DNA of 64,000 nt from Paracamarosporium sp. OC-R06-R3 (taxonomy: Eukaryota; Ascomycota; Dothideomycetes; Pleosporales; Didymosphaeriaceae), in the NCBI GenBank assembly GCA_019828545.1, contig JACVRA010000138.1, positions 186,001 to 250,000 on the forward strand. Direction: 5' to 3'. The notes beneath the pieces are model-generated. The model was not told the origin of the DNA and did not search any database. It saw nothing but the letters and a program-made list of their open reading frames with translations. Positions 45,419 through 57,900 of this stretch are shown here, one piece after another (within the stretch, counting starts at the first letter, position 1; every line of letters begins with the position of its first letter). A program made the translations under genes and the position numbers.

Positions 45419-46808
45419 ATGGACAACTTCCAGAAACTCGGAGCTTTCGGAAAGAACATCTCGTGCGTCGCCCTGCGCTCTTCCACCTGGGCTCCAGCGA
45501 AGATTGCGCAGCTCCGAATGTGCTGACATGGCCTTTGCAGTGCTTCGTTCACGCCTTTTGCCGCCCGGACGCAGCAGCTGGTCAAGGAGACGCTTGGCCA
45601 GGATGTCGACAAGGTACGGTTGCTGAGCAGCTCTGCACAAACACCCTGAGGCCGTACTCAGGGCTCCGCCTGCTCGTGCCAGTCAACATGTTAACATGGC
45701 CTTTGACAGACGCAACTGCCCCCGGACTACATCGAGCTCGAGAAGCGCGTCGATGCGCTGAAGAAGGTGCACAACACCATGCTCCAGGTCACGTACGATG
45801 CCTCCGCTACTCCTATCCTCTCCTACCAGAACACGTCTAACAACGCTCCCTTTCCAGCTCCCAATACTCAAACGAAGCCTACGACTACCCGACCAACATC
45901 CGCGAGTCCTTCAACGACCTTGGCCGAACCGTCGGCGAGAAGGTCCAGCTCCTGTCCGCCGCAACTTCTCCCGCCGAAGCCCAGGCTGCCCTAACAGCTC
46001 CCCCGTCCGCAAAACCGCAGCCCAAGACGTTCAGCCATGCTGTCGCCCGCGCCGCACTCAACAGCTCGCACACCCTGCAGGGAGAGCACTCTGGTGCCGG
46101 CGAGGACCCGCTAGCTACGGCCCTTGAGAAGTTCGCCATCGCCAGCGAGAAGGTTGGAGAAGCCCGGTTGGCGCAGGATGCCCAGATCCAGAGCAAGTTC
46201 CTGGCGGGCTGGAGTACGACCCTCAACACCAACATCATGTTTGCCACACGTGCCCGCAAGGCCGTCGAGAACTCGCGGCTCAGCTTGGATGCTACCAAGG
46301 CGAACGTCAAGGGCGGTGCTTTCTCGCTTCCCGGCCAGAAGACCCAGCACCACCACCTCAACGACGAGGATCTGACTGAGGAGCAGCGGGGCAAGATCGA
46401 GCAGGCTGAGGACGAGTTCGTCGGACAGACCGAGGAGGCCGTCGGCGTTATGAAGAACGTGAGTTTACCATGTTGTACTTACAAGCACGCACCGTCTAAC
46501 ATGATGGGCACAGGTCCTCGACACGCCCGAGCCGCTCCGCAACCTCGCGGACCTCATCGCCGCGCAGCTCGAGTACCACAAGAAGGCATACGAGATCCTG
46601 TCGGAGCTGGCGCCCGTGGTGGATCAGCTCCAGGTCGAGCAAGAGGTGCGTCGCCATGACTCCTCTGGTTTCTAATCGCTTTGTCATTGTGACTCCTCCC
46701 CTGTTCCCTGGGACCCGCTCTGATACTCTGCTTCAGCAAAAGTACCGTAATCCCCACTGATTGTCGCTTGCGTAGGCCAGCTACCGTAAGGCTCGCGAGG
46801 GAGCCTAG
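45419..46808 (+). CDS. BAR-domain protein, Gvp36-like
   Basis: Six exons: 45419-45462, 45541-45613, 45710-45792, 45858-46458, 46514-46645, 46776-46808, all in phase, 321 aa. The N-terminus MDNFQKLGAFGKNIS plus FTPFAARTQQLVKETLGQ, then YIELEKRVDALKKVHNTML, LGRTVGEKVQLL, LEKFAIASEKVGEARLAQD, IQSKFLAGWSTTLNTNI, ARKAVENSRLSLDATKA and QLEYHKKAYEILSEL show the coiled-coil BAR fold of the yeast Gvp36 group. These peripheral proteins bend Golgi and endocytic vesicle membranes. The last exon codes only ten residues (ASYRKAREGA), and short first exons are usual for this family. No SH3 domain. Housekeeping trafficking gene. Confidence 0.92.
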
Positions 46809-47204
46809 AGCTCCGTGTATGATGCGGCGAGGCGACGCGCCGACGCGTTTGGGTTGACTTGTGCTCCGACACTGGCTGGGCTGGTGAAGGTTCGCCTGGA
46901 TGCGCCTCGTGGGCGGTATAAGAGGCTTTTTCTTTTGGTGTTTGTCGTGGGATGTTGGGTCCCCTGCTTGCTTGCTTGCTAGCTAGCTACCCTTTCGTGT
47001 GTGTTAGAATGGAATCCTATCTGGTCTGTTGATCTAAAGGCTCCGTGTGTTCCGACCGCTCTTTTGAGATGTCCTTCCATGGTGGAATGCAAGTGTAGTG
47101 GACTAATGCCATCTATCTTGCTTCGACTAATTCAGTATATGCCATGGTTCCATCAAGCAGACAGAACGCATGGATGGCATGCATTCGTTGTACCATCCTG
47201 TTTT

Positions 47205-47298
47205 GTTCTCGTACTCACTCAATATCACTGACGATACACAAGAATATACCCGCCTCGTACTGAGGTACACTTCCTACATTTTGCGTAGCTATTGGAGT
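47205..47298 (+). repeat. Diverged direct repeat, copy A (AT-shifted)
   Basis: Matches 47709-47807 over about 95 bp, sharing TTCTCGT, TGACGA/TGACGAC, TACACAA, CCCGCC, and the end AGCTATTGGAGT (47287-47298). Many differences are T for C or A for G in this copy. Confidence 0.65.
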
Positions 47299-47708
47299 GG
47301 TCTGCAGTGGATAACGAGGTAGGTCGATCTACTTGGCACTTCGACAAAAATTAGCAACCATTACTTAGACACTGGCTCTATTGCTCGGAACAGTTGTTCA
47401 AGATGAAACTGTCCCTTACGAAGCTGTGAAAGCAGTCTGTCGACGTTCATTGTTTAGATAGCGTGGGTGTTAAGAAGTCCGGTTTATTAAGAGTTTTTAT
47501 CAGTCAATGGAGGTTACCCTAGAGATTTATGCCCGTGATAGTTGAGACGAGATGAGACGGTAGCAAAGCGTGAGCACGTGCGTGCGTGCCTCGCAGTAGA
47601 CAGTTCGATCGATACATCTTATCCCCCACCGTAGTCGCTCCAGTCATCTTATTACAAACGTGAGTAATTCAAGCTAAGCGCGTTACTCGAAGGCCGCCGT
47701 GCCGCCTC

Positions 47709-47807
47709 GTTCTCGTCCTCAACATCAGTGACGACTACACAACCACGCCCGCCCTACACATCCCTCGGCCGAGCTACACCCCCTACGTTTCCCCCAGCTA
47801 TTGGAGT
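47709..47807 (+). repeat. Diverged direct repeat, copy B (GC-richer)
   Basis: Counterpart of 47205-47298, offset about 509 bp, ending AGCTATTGGAGT at 47796-47807. It has C/G where copy A has T/A. Confidence 0.65.
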
Positions 47808-48492
47808 ACCCGCTCGCTGCAGCCACCGTCATCTCTCGTACATTTAGTACAGAACTTACTGCAAATGGAGATATTTCAGCTAAGCGCGTGGGCTTGACGC
47901 GTTCATGCAGGATTTTCCTGGTGGGTCGCGAGACCCGAGGTCCCGCGTGGTGGTGCTCCAATCGTGCGCGCTCGGGTCCCGATGGGGGCGAGGCCGGTGG
48001 GCGCCACGGAGGATGCGAGGTACGAGATATAGGGTGAGGTATGCCTCGCATGGCTAGCTCGATTTGGTGATTCTTTCGCTAGGTTGAGGTTTTGGTTTAA
48101 GTGGGCTGGTTGCTTGCTTGCTTTCTTGCCTGGTGGTAGAGACCTTTTTTGTTACTCCTGCTGGAGGTTTGATAAGGTAGGTGTGGAGTTGGGTTTTGTT
48201 TGGTTGCAGAGGATTTGATGTGGTGTTTTGTGTGCTCGAAGAACTGTGTATTCTAACCGGTCGAGCTAGGTATAACCGTTTTCTCAGCTACTTCGCTAGG
48301 GGCCTGTATAAAGGGCTATCCTCCTACTCGAAGTACGGACTCGGGACGAAATCACTTACGGGGACGAAAGTAATTATCTAGCTACCAAGTACGATTTGCC
48401 TAGTGTTGGAGTTCTGTCAAGAAGGGTACTCAAGAACACCCCAGGTCTAGGGTCCCATAAACTCCAGCACACTACCCACAACACTCCCAACC

Positions 48493-49585
48493 ATGTCCGT
48501 CATTAACAGCACGAATGGACCCAACGGTCAATCATCGCTCTATCTCATACCCTTCGGGCCTAACGCGAATTGTACTCTCGAGCTCTGTCCAGTAGAGTAC
48601 AGCGTCTTCCAGTATCAACCTTCGATAGCCGCGAACGCAGCGCTACTTGCCATCTTCGGGGTACTGCTCTTGATCCATGCGGTCCAGGGCATCATGTTCA
48701 AGACGTGGGGATACATGGCGTGCATGCTATCTGGGTGCGTGCTGCAAATCATAGGATACGTAGGGCGTCTCATGCTACACGACGACCCATTCGGCTTCAG
48801 CCCTTTCTTAATGCAAATCAGTGAGTTCCCAGCCTGGCACTCCCACACAGGAAGTATGTGCTAAACAGCCAAGTCTGCATAACGGTAGCCCCCGTCTTCT
48901 ACTGCGCTGCCATATACGTTCTCCTTTCTCAACTGTACGTCCCTCCCCCTCCCCAACATTCATACATTTCTAACAACGTATGTGATGAAGTATTACCCTA
49001 GCAGACCCCTCCCTCTCTCGCCTCCCCCCAAACCTCTTCTACTACCTCTTCATCCCCTCCGACATCCTCTGCCTCGTCCTACAAGCCACCGGCGGCGCGC
49101 TCTCCGCGACAGGCGCCACCCTGAGCGCCGTAGACACGGGCGTCGACGTCTCGAAGGCCGGCCTCATTCTGCAAGTCGTCGTCCTCGTCGTCTTCCTTTC
49201 TTTCTGCGTGGACTACCTGCTTGCGTATCGGCGGCACCATAAAGGCGATGCGTTACTAAGGAGGTTACGCGTGTTTTTGGGGGCAACGTTTGCGGCTGTG
49301 TTGCTCGTGCTGGTCAGGTGTGTGTATAGGATTGTCGAGTTGAAGGATGGGTATTTTGGGCCGGAGTTTAGGCGGCAGTGGTTGTTTGTTGCGTTGGAGG
49401 GAGTGTGAGTTCTTTTTTCATGGCTTTTAGGGAGGGAGTTGCTGACGAGATCTAGGGTTATGTGCGTTGCGGTTGCGTGTCTTTGTGTGGGGCATCCGGG
49501 GATGAGTCTTTATCGGATGGGAAAGGGGGAAGGCGGAAGTGGAAGTGAGGGTCATACAGCCCGCAGTAGAGCTGCGGCTGTTTGA
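48493..49585 (+). CDS. RTA1-like membrane protein, with a phase conflict
   Basis: Four exons: 48493-48820, 48874-48934, about 49002/49005-49404, 49456-49585. Extracellular N-terminus with N-x-S/T sites, then seven hydrophobic segments. Family pattern: YQPSIAANAALLAIFGVLL, MLSGCVLQIIGYVGRLML, FLMQIICITVAPVFYCAAIY, NLFYYLFIPSDILCLVLQATGG, VYRIVELKDGYFGPEFRRQW, YFGPEF being typical. RTA1 proteins are plasma-membrane lipid-translocating or 7TM resistance proteins (7-aminocholesterol resistance in yeast). Exon 2 ends in phase 2, but both acceptors before exon 3 (AG at 49000-49001 and 49003-49004) leave its clean frame needing phase 1. Shortening the six-C run at 49024-49029 by one base would fix it. 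Either a homopolymer error or a true frameshift. Confidence 0.85.
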
Positions 49586-49664
49586 AACATTCGCGTTACT
49601 AATTGTTTCTAGTGCAGATACAGCTTAAGTTACTATGCCAGCTCGAAAAAAAATTTCATCGTCT

Positions 49665-52071
49665 CTAAGTTATCGTACTATTGTGCGTTGTATTTCCACT
49701 TCTTCCGTTATTTCGCTTCTTTTTCCTCTTCTTGCCCACTGCGGGACTATTGGATTGAACAAATGGCGCTTCCGAGGATGGACGAAGTATTTCTGTGTAC
49801 TGATGCTCATATTCTTGTATTTTTGAAATTGAGTCATGCTTTACACCCCCTTCCACTATCGAATCAAATGTCCCTACTAGAGACGGTGTAGCAGGATTCT
49901 CTGGAGGCTTCAAAACGTCTGCCCAACTCTTGTATTTCGGTTGCGAGGGGCGTTGTCGAAATGTTGATGAAAGGACGGGATTGTCACCCTTCGAGGGTGG
50001 AGTCAAAGGCCCAGGTGCTGATAGAACATCAGCAGGACCATCTGGACGTAAAGAAGTAGTTGTTGAGACATCAGAAGCATGCGAACCTGGTTCACGCCGA
50101 TCACTGATGTTAGGGTTTTGTGCCTTACGCTCAGCTTCCTCAAACTCTCGCGCAATTCGCGCGGTTTCCTCAATAATTCGCTGTTGCTTTTGTTTGTCGT
50201 TCGCTACAATGGGTACAAGGTCTGAAGGTATAGGAGTATTTAGCTTGAAATTCTGGGAGAACTTTTTCAAGTCGCTAAGCTCTACTGCTTTGGATTCGCG
50301 CTGAATCGTCCTTTGCTTCTCCGATAGACGTAGTTTTTCTGCGGCAGAGAACTGCTTAAAGCTATCCAGTAGCTCATGGCCAGCCATGGGCCATTTGAAC
50401 GGAAATGGTTTCTCTTCCACACCTTTCCTAGGAGGCGTCGACATAGCGTTTGGCTCTATGGGCTGAGGCGCGTTTCCATGAGTGGCGCTCAGCGGAGTGG
50501 CGTTTCCAGTCCCATTGTGCGTTTGCTCTTGAGTTGGCGCATCTCCTTCTGATGTCGCAGTGGGCGGGGCGTTGCCCTCCAAGCGTGTAACTCTTCCCTG
50601 AGCCGGCTGGTCTTTCCGCAGATTCTCATCTACAGAAGTCACGGAAGACTTTTCTCCGCCGCTTGGATTTGAAAGTGTAGAGGGACCAGAAGTTCTACTT
50701 ATTGTAGTTGGTGTGTAAGAACGGTGACTGGATTGCCCATTATGTCCATTTTCCCCATCCTCCAAGGCCTCGACCACCATGCCATTTGTAGTTCCTACAC
50801 GTTCCTTAAATTCAACTGCCGCAGTTGTTGTCCATTGTCCGGATGCTTGAGTAGGAAGGTTTGCAAGGGTGGATATTGGTAACGTCGCGGTCCATTGACC
50901 AGAAGCTTGAGTGAAATGGTCGTTGTCATGAGCACGGGGTGGTGGTAGCTCATTTCGATGGCCGAGAAACGACAGATGACTCTCATCATCAAAGAAGTCG
51001 TCAGGATTCTGGGGCATCCAAGCATGTGTCAGTGCTTGATGGGCAGTTGGTCGATCCTCTGGGTTTGCCGCCATCAGGGAACGAATGAACCCGACCCCAT
51101 CCTGGCTTACACTTGAATTTATTAGATTGTAGTCAGGGAAGTGTATGAGAGATTTCTGATAACGGACAAGAGACTCGTCATCGAACGTTACTTGTCCTGT
51201 TAGGGCTCTGACAAGCGTTTCCCCCAAACACCACATGTCGGCTTTGGCTGGATCAGCGGTGGCAGGATTTCCAACGAACCTACCACCGATAGTTTCTGGG
51301 GCCATGAACTGAGGTGTTCCAAGCACTGTTGTGTTGCCAGATGCGTCCGAGCTTCGTCTACTAAGGCCAAGGTCGCAGAGCTTCACCCACCATTCACCCT
51401 CAGGAGGTTTCGACACAATAAGGATGTTCTGATGTCTTGATTAGCCAGAGATCCAGTTGTATTTACGGGATCAAAGCCTTACGGATGGCTTAAGATCACG
51501 GTGTGCAAACCCTTCCGTATGCATCATCTGAAGCGCCACTAAGATTTGATAGGCAATGTCTTGAACCTCGATCTCCGGCATGATCCTTCTTGATAGCAAG
51601 TATCTTCCCAAATCTCCTAGCTCGCAGTATTCCATCGTAATGAAAAGGCCATCGAAAGTGTCGTACCAGCCGTAGAACTTCACGAAATACTCCTCATACT
51701 AGATACGATTGTCAGGATTAGCCAAATAACACAGCAAGAGATTTGCTGACCATGGTCTGGGAGAATTTTGCCGAGGCTTCCAGCTCGCGCACAAAGCGCC
51801 GGATCGAAGGTTCCGTAGTCTCGTTCGATCCTGTGTTGAGTCGAACGCTCTTGACGGCACGTAAGACTCCAATATCCTGACCCTCGATCTTACGCTGCAG
51901 GTAGACCACACCTCCTCCCCCGTGTCCTATAACCTTCTCTAGTATCCATTTCTCGTGTCTAGATATGTTTCGACGAGCGGATGGACGTATATGGATCGTG
52001 TGAATGCCGTCGACTATAGTGCGCAGCCTCGAGTCCCTGACGAGCTCTGGTAATCCATGTAGGCTCGTCAT
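49665..52071 (-). CDS. Ser/Thr protein kinase with long C-terminal region
   Basis: Three exons on the minus strand: 52071-51751, 51698-51483, 51428-49665, 766 aa. All catalytic motifs are present: Gly loop GHGGGG (49-54), K74 in AVK, E97 in the C-helix, HRDLKPSN (173-180), DLG in place of DFG (198-200), APE (222-224), and a closing AHQALTHAWM. DLG is tolerated in active kinases. Residues ~300-766 are polar, with a charged helical stretch (RIIEETARIAREFEEAERKA), KYKSWADVLKP, and a basic KKRKKKRNNGR end that may be a nuclear signal. Subfamily not recognised. Divergent from the pseudokinase gene, sharing about 400 bp upstream. Confidence 0.9.
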
Positions 52072-52472
52072 TGGCCGTCGTTATCGGAGCTGTGAGAGGT
52101 ATCGGAGCGCGCGTAATTGAGAAGAAGGGGGAGGGGGAGGAGAAAACGGTGGTAAAAACGAGAAAAAGAAAACAACGAGGCGCACAACTCCTTTACGATC
52201 ACAATGTAAGGTCAGGCAGAGCGGGGTGTGGCAATGCAGGTTGAGGCTAGGTCTCGTGTTGCAGGGCATTCCCTATTTGTTTTAGTGCCAAAGGCACCAG
52301 TGGTTTGGACACTCACCGGTTGCACAGTCCTCCAGCCTCGAAGCTCAGCCCACACAAGGCGTCATCAGTGTTCAAGGAATTATACTTTCAATCAAAGTAT
52401 CATCGCGTATACCTCGGGCCACTCACTTTTCTTAGTCAAGTCGTCTATCGGAAGTCTGCCGTACTGTTCACT
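52072..52472. promoter_or_regulatory. Shared upstream region of the kinase and pseudokinase genes
   Basis: 401 bp between the two start codons. Near the kinase start it is a C/T-rich tract on the minus strand (52108-52165). Both promoters must lie here, so co-regulation is possible. Confidence 0.5.
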
Positions 52473-54140
52473 ATGTCTGCCGAGGTTGTACTCGCCATAC
52501 CACCACTGATCGACCTTTCTCTAACGTAAGCCATTCCCGTTGGAAGGAGCATACTCTGATCACTCTAAAAGATACCTAAAAAAAGCGAAGGAATTATGCT
52601 GGCATTTCAGGAATGCAAACTCCGAGCTAGCAGAATACATACTGCGGCTAGACAACAGCCTAATTCGTTACACACACCAAATCAATTTCCTCGAAAACAT
52701 CCATGGTTTTATGGATGAAAACCACAGAGACATCCATGCGCAGACCATGTCTGTGTTCTTGAGTAAATTGAAGATCATAATCGCGAAGCTCCAGAAGCTA
52801 GAGAAGCCTCACTCGGACGGAGACGTCGTTGAAGCGAAGAGATTCAAATTCGTATTCAAGAAAGAAAGTCTGGACAGAGCTATAGACGAGCTTGGAATTT
52901 GGCAGGCAACAGCTGATCAGTCCTGGTTTCTTCTTATGCGCATTGCTGGTCCACTGGTGGATAAGCTCTTGACCAGCCAGTCATCGAGTTCGGGGTCTAG
53001 CACCGCAGCAATGATACCTTCGACGACCATTATCCGTACAGGACTGTTAAACGATACTGACACGATCTATAGCGGCCGTGTCAATGCTGGACTCTCTCTC
53101 AAGGCGGCCGCTCTTGAGGGAATGCAAATTACTACGATTGCGCTATCCGAGAACATGATGACAGCGTGTCGCACCCATTCAGATGGTCGAATGTCTCGGT
53201 ATATTCTTAATCGTCGGCATATATCAGTTATATCCAGACGACAAGCTTTCCAGAAGGATGCACGCGACCTGGTCCATAAGCTGCAACACGACGAACCCCA
53301 CACATTCGCTCTGTTGTCATCGAAGGGTTTCATTTTATCTCCAGCCAGCCAGCCCGAGCAGATCACATTGGTCTTCAGACATCCTCCAAACCTGATTTCT
53401 CCAAGATCGCTTCGTCAATTGCTGATCGATGCTCCTCCAACGTCTCTTTCTCAACGATTCAAAATCGCGAAGGACTTGGCAAAGGCGGTGGGCTATGTCC
53501 ACACCTTCGGCTTTGTACACAAGGATGTCTGGCCCGAATCAGTGTTAGTCTTCGAACAAGTTGATGGAAAGCACTCTACAGCATTCTTGGCTGGATTTGG
53601 AGATTTCCGTAGAGACGAGGGATGGACCCGTCGGACTGGTGATGATGTACCAGGGAGAAACCTTTATCGCCATCCCTTACGCCAGGGTCCAACCCCAGAG
53701 GACGATTTTACAATGCAGCATGACATATACAGTCTCGGTGTCTGCCTTCTAGAAATTGGTCTGTGGGGTAGTTTCGTCGACTACGATCCGGTAGGCGGAT
53801 CGCCCACTATCGGACCTTTCTTGGAAGTGCCACGTACCGTCCCGCAGACCGAAACCCTTGCTTTCCTTCGCCAACAAGGAAAAGCGCACTTACTCGGGCT
53901 CGCTCGCTTAAGGCTTCTTCGATTAATGGGCGATCAATATGCTGAAATTGTGCAGACTTGTCTTACGTGTTTGGATCCCGACAATTCTGATTTTGGTGAC
54001 GAAAGCGAATTCCAGGATAAGGATGGGATTCGGGTTGGCGCTCGGTATATCGAAAAGGTGAGTAATGTACTCCTATTTCGTATAGTTCCACCGTTAACGC
54101 TTAGAAGGTTGTTCTTCGACTAAATGCGATTAATGTGTAG
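52473..54140 (+). CDS. N-terminal helical domain plus kinase-like (pseudokinase) protein
   Basis: Three exons: 52473-52525, 52572-54057, 54108-54140, 523 aa. The start MSAEVVLAIPPLIDLSLTYL and the following helices (LRLDNSLIRYTHQINFLENI, AQTMSVFLSKLKIIIAKLQ, ELGIWQATADQSWFLLMRI) form an all-alpha N-terminal domain common in fungal HeLo/HeLo-like and NLR-related proteins. The C-terminal half is kinase-like: FGFVHKDVWPESVLVF (HKD at 334-336, with the usual Asn replaced by Ser) and LAGFGDFR (GFG at 359-361 in place of DFG), then HDIYSLGVCLLEIGLW. Loss of DFG Asp and catalytic-loop Asn predicts no kinase activity. The last intron has tandem acceptors TAG/AAG (54104, 54107); the second gives IEKVVLRLNAINV. 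Exact domain naming is tentative. Confidence 0.8.
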
Positions 54141-54981
54141 TATAACATTCTTACAGAATATATCCTAAATTGTCTGGTGCCGCGTAACAAGCAATCCTCC
54201 GTGGTATAATTGTCAGATTGAAAAGAAAGCGCTAAATATGACTTTCGTTGACAAGAGTTGAGGGTATGAAAAGTTGCAAGTGCTCCCACACAGCCCAACG
54301 CATTCAAAATAGCCCCCGCCACTTCCGCCCCGACGCGCCCCCAGCACACCTCGACACCGTCTTTCGCCCCAAACAATCCATCCCTATTTCAGCTCTCTCT
54401 TAACAATTTACCGGATGATCTTCCGATATCTGAAACAAAATAAATTCCGCAGAAGGTGTTCATTCGTGCCATAATCGCGCTGTCGAATGAAAGCGCCCCG
54501 CTCCAAAAAAATTTAGGCGCCCATGTACCACTTTGGGCAACGTGACCCGCACGACTTCCGTGCCGGTGTTACCAAGCGCTTGTTGTGCATGAGGCTCATC
54601 AACAAAGCCTTGATTAGGCTTGGGTTAGGCTAGGGTACAATGTACTTTGCCTCCGTAACCGCTGGTGAGGCTGGGGCGAGGTGTGCTGTGCCGCAATTCA
54701 TTCCGTGATGAACTGCGGTCTTCCTGTGTTCAAGATGGGGGGCAGCTTCCTGCGTTTCTCTTAAACTCTTAGTAGTAGGACAAGTTTGAGCTTTCAATTT
54801 CCTTGCATGTGCTCCGCGAATCGAAATTTTCACTCGTCATTTCATCTTTCTGTTCCATTACTTCTCTTTTACGCCTCAAGCGAAGCATGCACACTGGATA
54901 ATTCAAGACTGCCGGTGCCGTCAATATTGCTCTATTCCTGACTTCCAATCATCGTAAAAGGAACGCACTGGTTCTTCAGTA
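54141..54981. other. Intergenic, 0.8 kb
   Basis: Between two plus-strand genes; promoter region of the DUF3433 gene. No gene seen. Confidence 0.4.
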
Positions 54982-57900
54982 ATGTCTTCTCGGCCTAGCC
55001 TTTCAAGCCCTGTGTCACCAATCCAACACCCTACATCTTCTGCGATCTCCTCAGAAGTCGGCTCTTCTAGTGAACCGGCTAGCAACGCGGGATCATCACC
55101 GGCTACGCAAGGACCTAGTGCTGCAGCTCGTGCACCGCAAACTGCGAATCACAACTGTTCGTCTTGCAACTTGAATCGTAGCTTGAATTGGGTGCTAACG
55201 TCCGTTAGATGCACCGTCAACAAGCATTCAGGCAACCTGGTACCCATTTACACTAAGATGGTATTTTATGCTCCTTCCGATCTTCTTAAGTCTGGTTTTG
55301 GGAATATCTTCAATTTGCCTTCATCTTTATTCAAGTCAACACAGTGGCTTGGGCAAAGACGATGGTTCAACCATGGTCTTGTTCGCCTGGCGCTTCGCTC
55401 CTACACTTATAGCAGTGCTCTATACCCAAATTACGGTCATTATATTTGAAGATGTTAAACGGACTGAAACGTTTGCTCGACTAGCTAAACCACCTTCGGC
55501 AGGTGCATCTGCATATGGGACCCTACTCCAGACCCCGAAAAGTTGGTGGAGCATCTCGTATGATGTGGTTTTCAAGCGTAAGCAAGTGGGTAAAACCGGT
55601 TGGAGTCTCATTTGTGCTCTGATCGTTCATGTCCTAGCACTTTTGGCTATCTCTCCATTGTCATCTGCCCTTCTGGCGACCGAGGAAGTTGTCGTTGCAA
55701 AGACGTTAGATTTCACCAGACTGCGCCTCGCAAATGGCACTCAGATGCCAATCGACGCCACAAGAGAAACATACCTGCGGATTATGGCCTCTCTAACACG
55801 GAACATCTCGACCTCAGCGTGGAGTTCTGACAGTTCTTTTACCTTCCCGTTCTGGCCATCGTCAGAGGAACAACAACTCGGATCGGAGATTTTGTCTAAA
55901 CATGGGACATGGCAGGCCGAGACGACTAAGTATAGCACTGGATTTTCTTGCCAGAACATGACATTGGAGAAGACGGAGTTACGAAACCTTACCTATCAAG
56001 CGCAGGACTGGCACCACAACGGCTTGTATAATGGCACAGAGCCCATGGTCACATATACACTAAGCTCTGAGAAGGGTTGCAGATATGAACTAAGTGGTAA
56101 GCTGAGTTATCGTATAGAGAAAGAAGTATCATGCTAACATATCAAACAATGATAGTACATCCTATAGTTGACTTAGCATACAACGGTGGTATTATGTGGT
56201 CCGACGCTTCAACCTTCTATCCTACCATTGGAGGAATGCTTCGGCTGGATGGTCTGGGGATCGAAGCGAACGTTTCCGATACCCACCCCTACGCCCGTTT
56301 AAATGCTTCATCGGAATGCAAAGGACGAGATATTATTATAGCCAGTACTCCTTGGACGGCTCCCGTGCTACTTTCCTATCTTTATACGATGTATCCTTCC
56401 AAGTCTATCTATCGGCAATCTCCACATTTCCGAATGCGGGCTCTACTGTGCGAATCTACCTATTCCTCAAGTACTGAGCTCATCAAGGCGTCAATGGCTT
56501 TGGGAGAACAGACGACTCTGGAAGCCATGTCAGAGCTCACCCCATACGTGAGCACCCTTTCCAGCGCCGGTATTGACCTGGATGGTTTCCAAACTATGAG
56601 TACAGGCGACCAATGGCAACTTTATTTTGGTGATGTTAATAGAAACTCTGATTACGAAATTGACGACCAGACTCTCCTAGATGATGAAAACGCAACGAAG
56701 TCACAGAGCGAAGGAGCATCCGGTCTTGGTGCAGTTTTAGGCATATTCTCGAAATTCAATGCCTCCAATATTATAGAAGACCCTAATCTCATCGCAACAG
56801 CTGGAAAAGTCAAAGGCCGTATCTTTTCTGAGGCTATCCGAAACTCTTTGCTTCGACCGAAGATATCGAACAACGAGTACGTACAAGGGACGGCAACTGC
56901 GATAGAAGAGCGAGTCGTAGTGATACCAGAGGTGTCTATTGCTCTTTGTGTCCTTTTCCTAGTATCATCTCTTCTCTCAATGGCACTTCTATGGTTTTCA
57001 CGAATCCAAAGGCGGCCCCTACAGCTATGGTCCGATCCTGGAAGCGCTGTAGGCTTGAGTGCCCTACTCAATCCCCAACTGACATCATTACCTACTTTGA
57101 AAACGATGCACAATGCAAAGAGACAAGAAATTAGTAAACACCTACGCTCGGAGACCTTTCTGACTTCTAGAGGTACCTTATATCAAGGTAGTGGCACTTT
57201 AAGATCTGGTGAGTATTTCTGAATCTGCACATGTCTCTTGCTGATTTCTTTGCAGGCGCCCTCCCAAAAAAAGACAGCAAAGAGCGCGATTGGAGGCCTC
57301 GTGTCATTCATTTGAAGAATCTCTTCGCATTGTGTGGCTTTCTTCTGCTCGTTCTCGCTGCTGTTGCTGTTTTATACACATATGCTACGGGCTCCAAGCT
57401 CTACCAAAGAGCTTTCGTATACGAAACGGACCTTTCCAGATTTGGACTCAACATATCTTCATTCGCTCCAATATCCATCGCGCCTGCAGCTATAAGCATC
57501 GCTATCTCTCTCTGGTGGGATCAAGTTGACGCTACTTTCCGCCTGCTTCAGCCGTACATCTCCATGGTGCAAGAGCCTACCCCAATTCGCCGTGGCGCCG
57601 GTCTAACATATCGATCAAAAACATGGTTCGGAGCTGCTGTCAAAGCAGCTAGGCACCGGCACTGGCTTCTATTCTTGGTAGCGATGGGAAGTACGCTTTG
57701 TCAAGTTCTCACTGTATCCATGTCCGCGCTGTTCGAACGCCATATGAACAATGTCAGTCAACAGGTATCGGTGAACAAGACTTTGCAAATGAGGTATCAT
57801 CCAGTAATAACCGAATTCGTCACTCCGGCAGGGTGGCCAATTAGTCGGCAATCTGTCATGGTAATTGATGAAATGCTTAAGGTGTGTTCCCATGTTTCAC

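Larger units (their letters stand above)
46809..48492. other. Intergenic, 1.7 kb, with diverged repeat copies
   Basis: Holds the BAR-gene 3' UTR, GCTTGCTT/AGCT micro-repeats near 46965-46990, and two diverged direct-repeat copies (47205-47298, 47709-47807). The part after 48240 is short-motif-rich (CTAGCTAC, GCTAGG) and may be a transposon relic. No gene seen. Confidence 0.4.
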
